Position numbers and translations under genes: made by a program. The notes under the pieces are model-generated. The model searched no databases. It was not told where the DNA came from and saw only the letters and a list, made by a program, of their open reading frames with translations. A DNA stretch of 64,000 nt from Arthrobacter sp. OY3WO11. GTDB taxonomy: Bacteria; Actinomycetota; Actinomycetes; Actinomycetales; Micrococcaceae. Location: NCBI RefSeq assembly GCF_001641125.1, contig NZ_LWLP01000001.1:3971828-4035827 (forward strand), written 5' to 3'. This document shows, in pieces, positions 15,530 to 23,740 of this stretch (position 1 is the stretch's first letter; each line of letters starts with the position of its first letter).

Positions 15530-15790
15530 TCAGACCTCGTCGTCCCAGGTTCCCGGTTCCTGCAGGGCATCTTCGGGCTTGTCCTCCGGGGTCGGGTCAC
15601 TGCTGCCCGAGTAGGATGCAGGGACGGTCCCGGCGGCGTGGGCCTGCTGCTCCTCGCGGATGTTGCCGGCACCGGGAAGCTCCGGGTGCTGGCCGCTCTG
15701 CGGGGCCTGCTTGGCCTCCTTGGCCGCGTCCGGGTCACCCGGTCCCCGAAGGTCTGCGGCGTTCTGCGGCTCGTCATTGCTAGCAGTCAT
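15530..15790 (-). CDS. small hydrophilic hypothetical protein
   Basis: An 86-residue acidic, disordered-looking protein (MTASNDEPQNAADLRGPGDP at the start, PEDALQEPGTWDDEV at the end), rich in Pro, Asp, Glu, Gln and Ala. It has no membrane segment or known domain. AAAGGCAG precedes the ATG. It lies 8 bases upstream of the dehydratase gene and is probably co-transcribed. Function unknown. Confidence 0.65.
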   Translation of the reverse strand: MTASNDEPQNAADLRGPGDPDAAKEAKQAPQSGQHPELPGAGNIREEQQAHAAGTVPASYSGSSDPTPEDKPEDALQEPGTWDDEV

Positions 15791-16027
15791 GGTTCTGCCT
15801 TTCGCTCGGGAACTGCGGCGTACGGCCGGGGTTTATCCCCGCACCGCCCTCCAGCCTACGGGCTGGCGGGGCCCGGCAGCAGGAACCGCCGGCTCTGACC
15901 TTTCCGCAGCCGGGTTCTGTGAAATCAGGCCGGAACCTGTGAAATGGGCGGTGAACCTGTGAATTGCGACTCAGCCGGGACTTCCACGGCACACCCTGCG
16001 TTAAACCTCATGGCGGAAGGAGGCCAT

Positions 16028-16633
16028 TTGCTTATTGTCCTGACCGGCATCGACGGTTCCGGGAAGTCCACGGCCGCCCAGGCCTTGGTGTCCGCCGTCC
16101 GTGCCGACGGTGGCACGGCCCTGCTGTTGAACAACCACGCGGGCAGACGCAGCATGTCGGTGCTGGGCGCCAGGATGGGCATCCGACTGCCGCCCCGCGT
16201 TGCCGACGCCCTGGAGACCACCTTCCGGGTGTGGAACGTGCTGGTCCACCACCTGCGCGCCAGCCGTACAGAGGGCCTGGTGGTGATGGACCGGCACCTC
16301 TACTGCCAGCTGGCACTGCGTGCCACAAAGGGGCTGCCGCGGGGCCGCGTGCTTTCGTGGATGCTGAGCAAACTTCCTGCCCCTGATGCCGTGGTGCACC
16401 TGGAAGTTGACCCCGGCATTGCGCATCAGCGTATCGCCGCACGCGGTACTGATGCGGAGACGCTGCAGGATTTGGCGGCTTTCGCCCACGCCTACCGCCA
16501 ACTGCCCGAGTACGGGGGCTTCGTAAAAGTGGACGCCTCGGTCCCCGGTCCGGAACTGGCGCGCCGCCTTGCCGCAACGGTCCATGAACTGGGGCGTGCC
16601 CGTGCGGAGGGACGGCCTCCGGTTGCCGGATAA
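16028..16633 (+). CDS. thymidylate-kinase-like P-loop protein
   Basis: A 201-residue nucleotide-kinase-like protein. It starts almost at the P-loop (LIVLTGIDGSGKST), has a DRH motif (VVMDRHLYCQLALRATKG) where dTMP kinases carry DR-Y/F, and VHLEVDPGIAHQRIAARGTD before a LID-like region. The length fits dTMP kinase, but the thymidine-specific residues were not confirmed and the main tmk gene is usually elsewhere, so a paralogue is likely. The TTG at 16028 is chosen because AAGGAGG lies 4 bases upstream; the in-frame ATG at 16010 has no ribosome site. It ends before a strong bidirectional terminator. Confidence 0.8.
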   Translation: MLIVLTGIDGSGKSTAAQALVSAVRADGGTALLLNNHAGRRSMSVLGARMGIRLPPRVADALETTFRVWNVLVHHLRASRTEGLVVMDRHLYCQLALRATKGLPRGRVLSWMLSKLPAPDAVVHLEVDPGIAHQRIAARGTDAETLQDLAAFAHAYRQLPEYGGFVKVDASVPGPELARRLAATVHELGRARAEGRPPVAG

Positions 16634-16655
16634 CCGTACCCAGGCTGTAAGAGAC

Positions 16656-16693
16656 AGGAAGGCGGGCGGACCCAGGTGTCCGCCCGCCTTCCT
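16656..16693. terminator. strong bidirectional terminator
   Basis: A perfect 16-bp stem (AGGAAGGCGGGCGGAC and its complement) with a 6-base loop sits between the convergent kinase-like and lipoprotein genes. Confidence 0.88.
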
Positions 16694-16707
16694 ACTGCAG
16701 GGAGGTC

Positions 16708-17556
16708 CTAGTTAGAGGCAGTCGGCGAAGGCGAGGTCATCCCGGTTTCTTCGGGCTCGCTCTCCGTCACGGACGGCGAGGCCGACCCGCTCGGTGACGA
16801 CGTGCTTGTGGAACCGGACGTGCTGGTGGACGTCGGGCTGGAGGTTGCGCTGCCGCCGTCGGCCTTTTCCAGCACTTCGTTGATGAGGTCCTCAAGTTCC
16901 TTCTGGTCCGGATCGCCCAGGTTGGCGCCGCTCTTAGTGGCAACCACCAACAACGTGCCCTCGGCAGCGGAGACCTGCATTAGCTTCTGCTGGTTCTCGC
17001 CGCTGCGCGAGCTGAGGGTGGCAAAGGTCTTCTCAGCGTCCGTGTCCGCCTGGACCTCCTCGCTGGTCACCTCGTAGGTCTGCCCCAGCGCCTCCACGGA
17101 GAAGGTGGCGCACTGGTCCATCTTCCCGCTGATCTCATCCAGGACCTCGACGGCGTCCGGCCCCTCGCTGCCCGACTGTGCGGACAGCGTCCGCGGCTGG
17201 TCGCCTTCGGAGAGTGCGACGGCGATCTCGCCGCTTTCCACGGTATCCAGCAGTCCCGCGGTGGCAATGTCCTTGCAGTCTTCGGGATCCACGGTTGCCG
17301 TGCTCAGGAGGAGGTTGGCAATGTTGCCGCCCTGGTCCACCTGTTCCTTGGAGTACAGCTTAAGTTCGTTGCCGTCCTCGTCCGACATGCCGGAGATCAG
17401 TTCACGGAGCTCATCCTCGGTATAAACCTTCGCCTCGGCCGTTGCGGAGGGCGTTTCCGAGGCGGACGGGCTCGCAGCTTCGCCGCCGCCGCCCGTGCAG
17501 CCCGCAAGGGCCATCATTGCTGCCGTCATCAATCCAAGCGCAGGTACTTTTCGCAT
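16708..17556 (-). CDS. Ser/Thr-rich lipoprotein of unknown function
   Basis: A 282-residue lipoprotein. The signal MRKVPALGLMTAAMMALAGC has its lipobox Cys at residue 20, followed by a Ser/Ala/Pro linker. A folded central part of about 180 residues contains two cysteines (DPEDCKDIATAG, KMDQCATFSVEAL) that may pair. The C-terminus is a long Ser/Thr/Pro tail (SSPTSTSTSGSTSTSS), likely a wall-spanning or glycosylated linker. AAGGGG precedes the ATG at 17556 and a TAAGCATRCT box lies 26 bases upstream. It resembles the DUF5642/PknH-sensor style of extracellular domains, but no family is claimed. Confidence 0.82.
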   Translation of the reverse strand: MRKVPALGLMTAAMMALAGCTGGGGEAASPSASETPSATAEAKVYTEDELRELISGMSDEDGNELKLYSKEQVDQGGNIANLLLSTATVDPEDCKDIATAGLLDTVESGEIAVALSEGDQPRTLSAQSGSEGPDAVEVLDEISGKMDQCATFSVEALGQTYEVTSEEVQADTDAEKTFATLSSRSGENQQKLMQVSAAEGTLLVVATKSGANLGDPDQKELEDLINEVLEKADGGSATSSPTSTSTSGSTSTSSPSGSASPSVTESEPEETGMTSPSPTASN

Positions 17557-17582
17557 TGGTACAACCCCTTTTGGAGATAGGA

Positions 17583-17592
17583 AGCATGCTTA
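17583..17592 (-). promoter_or_regulatory. TAAGCATRCT motif, copy 2
   Basis: On the minus strand the sequence is CTAAGCATGCTTCC, 26 bases before the lipoprotein start. The core AAGCATGCTT is a perfect palindrome. See copies at 9513, 45865 and 57002. Confidence 0.5.
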
Positions 17593-17865
17593 GTGTTTAT
17601 CAGCTTAGGGGGTTTGGCCGCGGCGGAACAATAACGGGGCCGTAACTTTCCACGGAACTCCTGCCAGCGCACTTCCTCGGGCCAGACACCTCGTTGAGCT
17701 GCCCGCCCTGGGCCCGGGTGCCGCCACGCCGCCCTCATGCTGGCCCTGCGCAAGAAAGCCACCAAGCAGGCTCCCTTTGCCTCCGACGGCGAACTGGTTG
17801 CCTAAGGGCGGCCGCCGGCCGGGAAAGACCTTCCGGGACCCTTGCTGTGGAATAATCCGAGGAGT

Positions 17866-17880
17866 GGTCCTTACCGGACC
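17866..17880. promoter_or_regulatory. possible autoregulatory operator of GntR gene
   Basis: GGTCC-TTACC-GGACC is a perfect 5-bp inverted repeat 24 bases before the GntR start codon. Its left part (AGTGGTCC) also resembles half of a DasR-type dre site. Confidence 0.35.
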
Positions 17881-17904
17881 GCTCCAGGATCAGGAGGGGC
17901 CGCA

Positions 17905-18657
17905 TTGTCCGTCACACCAAGGAGCACCGCCCAGGCGGCGGGCACGGCCATCAACAACTCCCAGATCCCCAAGCATGAGCAGCTGCGGACAATCATCCTC
18001 AAGCTCGCCAGGGAAGAACTGGAGCCGGGCGCCAGGCTTCCCAGCGAGCGGACCCTCATGGATTCCTACGGCGTCAGCCGGATCACGGTGCGCGCCGCGA
18101 TCGGGCGCCTGGTCAACGAGGGGCACCTGGTCCGGGTTCCTGCCAAGGGCACCTTCGTGGCGGATTCACCAGTGCAGTCCACGCTGCACCTTGCCTCCTT
18201 CACCCAGGAAATGGAGGCGATGGGCCACGTTCCCAGCACGGTGGTGCTGGTTGCGGAAGCCGCCACCGTCCCTGAGGACACCGCCGAAGCGCTGGGCCTT
18301 GCCCCGGGATCCGAAGCGATCCATCTCAAGCGGCTCCGCCTGGCGGACGGACGGCCGGTCAGCGTCGATGACGCCTGGTACAACCCGGAGCACGCCCCCG
18401 GCCTCCTGGACATCGACCTGACGGGCTCGGTCTACAAAGCGCTGGCGGCGCAATTTGGCCACCAGATTGACCGGGCCCGGCAAAGCGTCCGGTCCGAGGG
18501 CGCCCCCGCCGACGTGGGGGCGCTCCTCGGAACCGGAACGGGGGCACCGGTGCTGGCTTTCGACCGCGTGTCCTATTCAGGCCCCCTGGCCATCGAGCAT
18601 TCGCGCTCCTGGTACCGCTCGGACCGCTACTCACTCACCATGGAAGTCCGGCTTTAA
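17905..18657 (+). CDS. GntR/HutC-family repressor of GlcNAc genes (DasR/NagR-like)
   Basis: A 250-residue regulator. The winged helix is PSERTLMDSYGVSRITVRAA, and the C-terminal UTRA ligand domain starts near LHLASFTQEMEAMGH and ends IEHSRSWYRSDRYSLTMEV. HutC-type members of this class (DasR, NagR) respond to glucosamine-6-phosphate or GlcNAc-6-phosphate. The TTG at 17905 follows AGGAGG at good spacing. It sits beside PTS and nag genes, and a DasR-type operator lies in the divergent EIIB/EIIC promoter. Identification as the GlcNAc regulator is inferred from this context. Confidence 0.87.
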   Translation: MSVTPRSTAQAAGTAINNSQIPKHEQLRTIILKLAREELEPGARLPSERTLMDSYGVSRITVRAAIGRLVNEGHLVRVPAKGTFVADSPVQSTLHLASFTQEMEAMGHVPSTVVLVAEAATVPEDTAEALGLAPGSEAIHLKRLRLADGRPVSVDDAWYNPEHAPGLLDIDLTGSVYKALAAQFGHQIDRARQSVRSEGAPADVGALLGTGTGAPVLAFDRVSYSGPLAIEHSRSWYRSDRYSLTMEVRL

Positions 18658-18675
18658 GCGGACTTGGGCGAACGC

Positions 18676-19134
18676 CTAGTCCAGTGAAAACAGGCTGGCG
18701 CCGGCGGTCACGGCACCGGTTGCCATGAGCGTTGCGGTGTCCGGCTTGGTGTCGAGCACGACGACGGGACTCACCATCGAGTAACCCGCAGCCAGGGCGG
18801 CGGTGGGGTCCACATGCATCACGGGCTCGCCGGCGCCGACGGTGTCGCCCTGGGCAATCAGCAGCTTGAAGCCTTCGCCCTTGAGCTTGACCGTATCGAT
18901 GCCCACATGGGTGAGCACTCCCCGCCCAGAAGACTCCACCACCACAAAGGCGTGCGGCAGGAGCTTAACCACCTTTCCAGCGACGGGGGACACGACGTCG
19001 AACGCATCGCCTGCCGGCGGCTCAACGGCCGCGCCTGAACCCACCATCTGGCCCGCGAAGACGGGGTCCGGGACGTCGGATATAGGAACCACACTGCCGC
19101 TGATGGGTGCGTGGACAACCAGCGCTTCGGGCAT
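18676..19134 (-). CDS. PTS glucose/GlcNAc-type EIIA component
   Basis: A 152-residue free-standing EIIA of the glucose family. The phosphorylated His is near 76 in RGVLTHVGIDTVKLKGEGF, with the second active-site His in LLPHAFVVVE (61). The start VVHAPISGSVVPISDVPDPV and the GDTVGAGEPVM motif are characteristic. It takes phosphate from HPr and passes it to EIIB. Its ATG overlaps the EIIB stop by one base, so the pair is coupled. Together with EIIB and the divergent EIIC it makes a complete EII for GlcNAc; HPr and EI are outside the window. Confidence 0.93.
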   Translation of the reverse strand: MPEALVVHAPISGSVVPISDVPDPVFAGQMVGSGAAVEPPAGDAFDVVSPVAGKVVKLLPHAFVVVESSGRGVLTHVGIDTVKLKGEGFKLLIAQGDTVGAGEPVMHVDPTAALAAGYSMVSPVVVLDTKPDTATLMATGAVTAGASLFSLD

Positions 19135-19364
19135 CAGAGCAGGTCCTCGATGTCTTCGGCCAGGTTGTCCGCCTCCGGCCCCACGATCACCTGGACTGCT
19201 GTGCCTGCTGCAAGGACGCCGTGGGCTCCGGCGGCTTTCAGGGCTGCTTCGTTGACCAGCGACCCATCCTTGACCTCGGTGCGGAGACGCGTGATGCAGG
19301 CCTCTACTTCCACAATGTTGGCGGCTCCGCCCAGGCCCTCAATGATCTTTTCTGCTTTGGACAT
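19134..19364 (-). CDS. PTS glucose/GlcNAc-type EIIB component
   Basis: A 76-residue EIIB domain as a separate protein. The phosphocysteine is near residue 23 in NIVEVEACITRLRTEVKDG, a hallmark of the glucose-type EIIB. AAAGGG precedes the ATG at 19364; longer in-frame starts add only unrelated residues. It relays phosphate from EIIA (overlapping gene) to the sugar bound by EIIC, whose gene diverges 230 bases away behind a DasR-type operator. Confidence 0.93.
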   Translation of the reverse strand: MSKAEKIIEGLGGAANIVEVEACITRLRTEVKDGSLVNEAALKAAGAHGVLAAGTAVQVIVGPEADNLAEDIEDLL

Positions 19365-19518
19365 GGCTGCCCTTTCTGACGGTGCCCCGGGGAGCACTGC
19401 TTCAGCACCAGGACCGGCGGCCCGGGTGCGACCAATTATGTGCCCGTTCATCGGAACTGTCAGCGCCTGCGGGAAGAACTGCTCCCTTGACAGGCGCTCG
19501 TGGGATGAATCACACTGA

Positions 19519-19534
19519 ACTGGTCATAACCAGA
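19519..19534. promoter_or_regulatory. DasR/NagR-type (dre-like) operator
   Basis: ACTGGTCATAACCAGA matches the layout of the DasR-responsive element (ACTGGT-CTAG-ACCACT type): perfect 5-bp arms CTGGT/ACCAG with a 4-base centre. It lies between the divergent EIIB and EIIC genes, where it could control both transcription units. Confidence 0.7.
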
Positions 19535-19594
19535 CAGTACCGGCTGGACCCGTTTCTTCACAAGCCCCCACTCGATCCCCGCAGAGGTGTAACC

Positions 19595-20845
19595 ATGTCA
19601 ACATCCGAAACCGCCGCCCTGGCTCCAGAGAAGAAGCCGAACAGGGCCTTCGCCAATCTCCAGCGGCTGGGCCGCTGCCTGATGCTGCCCATAGCCGTCC
19701 TCCCGGCAGCCGGCATCCTGCTGCGCATCGGGCAGGCCGACCTGTTGGGCGCGATCCCCGGCTTCGAAGGCGGCGCCGCCGTCATCTCCGCCGCAGGCAA
19801 TGCCGTGTTCACCTGGCTGCCGCTCATCTTCGCTGTCGGCATCGCCATCGGCTGGGCCAAGAAGTCCGACGGTTCCACCGCACTGGCGGCAGTGGTGGGG
19901 TACATGGTGATCGACGGCGTCTTCAAGGCCATGTCCCCGCTGGTCCTGGCCGGGCAGGTTGACCCTGCCGGCAAGCCCGCGATGATCAACTACGGAGTCC
20001 TGGCCGGCATTGTGGTGGGCCTGCTGTCCGCCATGCTGTGGCAGCGGTTCTACCGCACCAAGTTGCCGGACTTCCTGGGCTTCTTCAGCGGCCGCCGCCT
20101 GGTGCCCATCCTGACGTCCGTCACCAGCCTGGCAGCCGGCGTCGTCCTTGCCCTGTTCTACCCGTTCTTCAACGCCGGCCTCTCGGCAGTAGGTGAAGCC
20201 GTAGCCGGCAACGCCGTGGCCGGTGGCGGCGTCTATGGATTCGCCAACCGCATGCTCATCCCGGCCGGCCTGCACCACATCCTTAACTCCGGCGTGTGGT
20301 TCCTCATCGGCGACTACACCGACGCTTCCGGGCAGCTGGTCCGCGGCGACCTCAACCGCTTCTTCGCCGGCGACCCCAGCGCAGGCATCTTCATGACCGG
20401 CTTCTTCCCCATCATGATGTTCGGCCTGCCGGCAGCAGCCCTTGCCATGTGGCGCCACGCCAAGCCTTCGCAGAAGAAGATCGTGGGCGGCATCATGCTC
20501 TCCACCGCCCTCACCGCGTTCTTCACCGGCATCACCGAACCGCTCGAGTACTCCTTTATGTTCGTCGCCTTCCCGCTCTACATCGTCCACGCAGTCCTCA
20601 CGGGAACCTCCATGGCCCTGGTCAATGCCTTGGACATCCACCATGGCTTCACGTTCTCCGCCGGGCTGATCGACTTCGTCCTCAACTTCGGCAAGTCGGA
20701 GAACGGCTGGATGCTCATCCCCATCGGACTGGGCTACGCGGTGATCTACTACTTCCTCTTCTCCATCGTCATCAAGCGCTGGAACCTGCGGACGCCGGGC
20801 CGTGAAGACGACGAAGTCACGGTGGAGACAGACGCCGCCAAGTAG
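19595..20845 (+). CDS. PTS N-acetylglucosamine EIIC permease
   Basis: A 416-residue integral membrane transporter with about ten hydrophobic segments. Glucose-superfamily EIIC motifs are clear: RCLMLPIAVLPAAGILLRIG near the start, NRMLIPAGLHHILNSGVWF in the middle, and TAFFTGITEPLEYSFMFVA towards the end, the last containing the conserved GITEP sugar-binding signature. GAGGTG precedes the ATG. The glucose/GlcNAc family plus adjacent nagB and nagA argue for GlcNAc. Transported sugar would arrive as GlcNAc-6-phosphate. The charged tail ends GREDDEVTVETDAAK and carries no fused EIIB. Confidence 0.92.
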   Translation: MSTSETAALAPEKKPNRAFANLQRLGRCLMLPIAVLPAAGILLRIGQADLLGAIPGFEGGAAVISAAGNAVFTWLPLIFAVGIAIGWAKKSDGSTALAAVVGYMVIDGVFKAMSPLVLAGQVDPAGKPAMINYGVLAGIVVGLLSAMLWQRFYRTKLPDFLGFFSGRRLVPILTSVTSLAAGVVLALFYPFFNAGLSAVGEAVAGNAVAGGGVYGFANRMLIPAGLHHILNSGVWFLIGDYTDASGQLVRGDLNRFFAGDPSAGIFMTGFFPIMMFGLPAAALAMWRHAKPSQKKIVGGIMLSTALTAFFTGITEPLEYSFMFVAFPLYIVHAVLTGTSMALVNALDIHHGFTFSAGLIDFVLNFGKSENGWMLIPIGLGYAVIYYFLFSIVIKRWNLRTPGREDDEVTVETDAAK

Positions 20846-20923
20846 CGGCGTTCCCCTTCTCCGCTCGAGCCGCCGCAGCGGCATCCAGCACCCAGCACCA
20901 GCAACCGAAAGCAGCTTCACCGC

Positions 20924-21703
20924 ATGGAGATCATCATCCTTCCCACCCCTGCCGACGTAGCCCGCACGGCCGCAGACGCCATCGAGGAGCAGGTCCGCCG
21001 CGGCCCGTGCGTCCTGGGACTGGCCACCGGGTCCACACCGCTTGGCACCTACCAGGAGCTCATCGAACGGCACCGGACCGGCGGCCTGAGCTTCGCCCAG
21101 GCGCACGCTTTCCTCCTCGACGAGTACGTGGGCCTGCCGAGTGCGCACCCGCAGTCCTACCACTCGGTGATCCGGGACGAGTTCACGGCGAGCGTGGATT
21201 TCGGTGCGGACGCGGTGCATGGCCTGGACGGCATGGCGGAGGACCCGCAGGCGGAGGCGGAGCAGTACGAGGCGCGGATTGCGGGTGCCGGAGGGGTGGA
21301 TCTACAGATCCTGGGCATCGGCACGGACGGGCATGTGGGCTTCAACGAGCCCATGTCCTCGCTCGGCTCGCGCACCAGGATCAAGACCCTCACCCGCCAG
21401 ACGCGGCAGGACAACGCCCGCTTCTTCGACTCCCCCAACGACGTGCCGGACCACGTGCTGACCCAGGGACTGGGCACCATCCGCGAGGCCCGCCACCTGC
21501 TGCTGCTCGCCATGGGCGAGGCCAAGGCGGAAGCCATTGCGGCCGCCGTCGAGGGCCCTGTCGCCGCCATCTGCCCGGCGTCCGCGCTCCAGCTACACCC
21601 GCACGTCTCGGTCCTGGTGGATGAGGCAGCGGCCTCACTGCTGGCCCACCGGGACTACTACACGGACACGTTTGGACGGAAGCCGGCATGGCAGGGGCTC
21701 TGA
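20924..21703 (+). CDS. nagB: glucosamine-6-phosphate deaminase
   Basis: A 259-residue enzyme converting glucosamine-6-phosphate to fructose-6-phosphate and ammonia. Family motifs include GLATGSTPLGTYQELIE (phosphate loop), FLLDEYVGLPSAHPQSYHS with the catalytic Asp, ILGIGTDGHVGFNEP and QGLGTIREARHLLLLAMGE. The length matches the short bacterial NagB. It is 78 bases after EIIC and overlaps cutC by 16 bases, so PTS, deaminase, cutC and deacetylase probably form one operon under the DasR-type operator. Confidence 0.95.
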   Translation: MEIIILPTPADVARTAADAIEEQVRRGPCVLGLATGSTPLGTYQELIERHRTGGLSFAQAHAFLLDEYVGLPSAHPQSYHSVIRDEFTASVDFGADAVHGLDGMAEDPQAEAEQYEARIAGAGGVDLQILGIGTDGHVGFNEPMSSLGSRTRIKTLTRQTRQDNARFFDSPNDVPDHVLTQGLGTIREARHLLLLAMGEAKAEAIAAAVEGPVAAICPASALQLHPHVSVLVDEAAASLLAHRDYYTDTFGRKPAWQGL

Positions 21704-22488
21704 GCACGGGCCAGGGCTCGCCGGTTGCTGCTGTCAGCCGGCCGCAGCTGGAGCTTGCCGTGGAGAATGCCGACGGCGTCAGGCTGGCTGCCGCTGTCGG
21801 CGCGGCCCGGGTGGAGCTCTGCGCAGCCCTCGCCGAAACCGAGGGCATCACGCCCAGCATCGGGATGACGGAACAGGCCTGCCGCGCTGGGCTTCCCGTC
21901 CACGTCCTGGTGCGGCCGCGGCCGGGCAGCTTCGCCTACTCCAGTGACGAACTCGACGTCATCGAGCGGGACGTGACTGCATCGCTGGCCGCCGGCGCTG
22001 CGGGCGTGGTGGTGGGGGTGCTCGCGGCCGACGGCGGGCCGGACGTTCCTGCCCTCCGCCGGATCGTTGAAGCGGCACGCCGGTCCAACCCGTCTGCGGA
22101 AATCACGTTCCACCGGGCGTTCGATGCTGCCCTGGCGGCCGGCACCAACCCTGCTGACGCGCTGGCCCGGCTCCAGCAGGCAGGCGTGGACCGAGTCCTG
22201 ACCAGCGGCGGCAGTCCCGACTGCGCTGCCGGCCTCAGCATGCTGGGCCGCTTGGTTGAGCTGGGACGCACGCACGCGCCGTCGGTACAGATCATGGCCG
22301 GCGGAGGAGTGACGCTGGACCTGGTACCGTCGCTGCTCGGCATCGGCGTCCACGCCGTTCACACCTCGGCCCGGCAACGACTGACCGGGAGTTCGGGTAC
22401 AGACCGGGCTGGCCGGGCACCGGCTGCCGATCCTGCCCTGGCAGCCCAACTGGCGGCCGCACTGACAACCGGAGGCCTGGAACCATGA
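21688..22488 (+). CDS. cutC: CutC family protein
   Basis: A 266-residue TIM-barrel protein of the CutC family. It shows LELAVENADGVRLAAAVGAA near the start, VHVLVRPRPGSFAYSSDEL, ITFHRAFDAA and DRVLTSGGSPDCAAGLSML. The historical name is copper homeostasis protein, but its biochemical role is unsettled. Here it is wedged between nagB (16-base overlap) and nagA (4-base overlap), which suggests a task in amino-sugar use rather than copper. The call is firm for the family, weak for function. Confidence 0.9.
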   Translation: MAGALSTGQGSPVAAVSRPQLELAVENADGVRLAAAVGAARVELCAALAETEGITPSIGMTEQACRAGLPVHVLVRPRPGSFAYSSDELDVIERDVTASLAAGAAGVVVGVLAADGGPDVPALRRIVEAARRSNPSAEITFHRAFDAALAAGTNPADALARLQQAGVDRVLTSGGSPDCAAGLSMLGRLVELGRTHAPSVQIMAGGGVTLDLVPSLLGIGVHAVHTSARQRLTGSSGTDRAGRAPAADPALAAQLAAALTTGGLEP

Positions 22489-23687
22489 GTACTGATGTGA
22501 TCCTTCGTGGCCGCATCGTCACGGGAAGCATGGACGTCCCCGATGGCGCAGTAGCGATCGACGGCGGCGTGATCACCTACGCTGGTCCGGCGTCGGAATT
22601 TCCCGGCGACCCCGGACCCACGGACCCGGAACCTGCGCGCATCATCCTGCCCGGACTGGTAGACCTGCATTGCCATGGCGCGCTGGGTTCGGATTTCTCT
22701 GAAGGATCCGCCGAGGGCGCCCGGTCAGCGGCACAATATCTGCACAGCCGTGGAACCACCACGCTGCTCGCAAGCCTCGTCACGGGGTCACCGGAACACC
22801 TGGTCCGGAACCTCAAGGCGCTGAAGACGCTGGCGGATGACGGGCTGATAGCTGGTTCCCATCTTGAAGGTCCGTTCCTCGCATCGGGACAGTGCGGCGC
22901 CCACGACCCCACGCTGCTGCGTGAACCCGACGCCGGGCTTATGGCCGACCTGTTTGAGGCGGCCGGACCCTCGCTGGTTTCCATGACGCTGGCAGCCGAG
23001 CTTCCCGGCGCCACGGCCCTGGTGGACATGCTCACTGCGCGCGGGGTCATTCCGTCCCTGGGCCACACTGCCGCGGACCACGGCACCGCTGCTTCCCTGC
23101 TGGAACAGGCAGCCACAGGGCTCGCCGGGCGTGGGAATTCCACCGGGCGGGTCCGCCCCACTGTCACGCACCTGTTCAACGCGATGCCCAGCTTGCACCA
23201 CCGCTCCCCCGGCCCGGTAGCGGCCAGCATCAGCGCGGCCCATGCCGGCAACGCCGTGGTGGAGCTGATTGCAGACGGCGTCCACCTTGCCCCGGAGACG
23301 GTCAAGATGGTGTTCGAGCTCGTGGGGGCGGAAAACATCACCCTGGTTACCGATTCGATGGCCGCCACGGGCCTACAGGATGGCCAGTATCGCCTGGGGA
23401 CGCTGGCTGTCACCGTTGACCATGGCGTCGCACGTGTGGACAGCACTGGGGCGATCGCCGGCGGAACCGCCACCCTGCTCGACGTGGTGCGGTCCGCGGT
23501 GGCGGCGGGCGTGCCCCTCCAGGATGCGGTCCAGGCGGCGACGGCCGTTCCTGCCTCCGTGCTGGGACTTTCCACGCAGGTAGGCGATCTCCGTGCCGGC
23601 ATGCGGGCTGACCTCGTCATTGTTGACCGGGACCTGGATCTTGCAGGAGTCCTGCGCGGGGGTGAGTGGGTCACGCCGCTGGGGTAG
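22485..23687 (+). CDS. nagA: N-acetylglucosamine-6-phosphate deacetylase
   Basis: A 400-residue amidohydrolase that removes acetate from GlcNAc-6-phosphate. Metal and active-site motifs: LVDLHCHGALGSDF, HLEGPFLASGQCGAH with the Glu ligand, SLGHTAADHGTA, THLFNAMPSLHHRSPG, and VTDSMAATG with the catalytic Asp. The start overlaps cutC (ATGA). NagA product feeds NagB, closing the pathway from PTS uptake to fructose-6-phosphate. Last gene of the nag operon. Confidence 0.95.
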   Translation: MSTDVILRGRIVTGSMDVPDGAVAIDGGVITYAGPASEFPGDPGPTDPEPARIILPGLVDLHCHGALGSDFSEGSAEGARSAAQYLHSRGTTTLLASLVTGSPEHLVRNLKALKTLADDGLIAGSHLEGPFLASGQCGAHDPTLLREPDAGLMADLFEAAGPSLVSMTLAAELPGATALVDMLTARGVIPSLGHTAADHGTAASLLEQAATGLAGRGNSTGRVRPTVTHLFNAMPSLHHRSPGPVAASISAAHAGNAVVELIADGVHLAPETVKMVFELVGAENITLVTDSMAATGLQDGQYRLGTLAVTVDHGVARVDSTGAIAGGTATLLDVVRSAVAAGVPLQDAVQAATAVPASVLGLSTQVGDLRAGMRADLVIVDRDLDLAGVLRGGEWVTPLG

Positions 23688-23740
23688 TGCTCTTCGCTGC
23701 CTGACCGTTAAATGTCAGACCCTCCCATGAGGATGGATTC

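Larger units (their letters stand above)
17557..17904. other. intergenic region between lipoprotein and GntR genes
   Basis: A 348-base divergent region. The left end holds the lipoprotein promoter and the TAAGCATRCT motif. A 22-codon fragment at 17737-17805 (ALRKKATKQAPFASDGELVA) reads like the end of a decayed gene but has no start signal. The right end holds an inverted repeat (17866-17880) just before the GntR gene. Confidence 0.5.

Noticed and set aside
17737..17805. 22-codon fragment ending GELVA
   Set aside because: It may be the tail of a lost gene, but there is no ribosome site and the frame upstream has no domain.
19598..21220. 540-codon minus-strand frame
   Set aside because: Antisense to EIIC and nagB, both certain genes.
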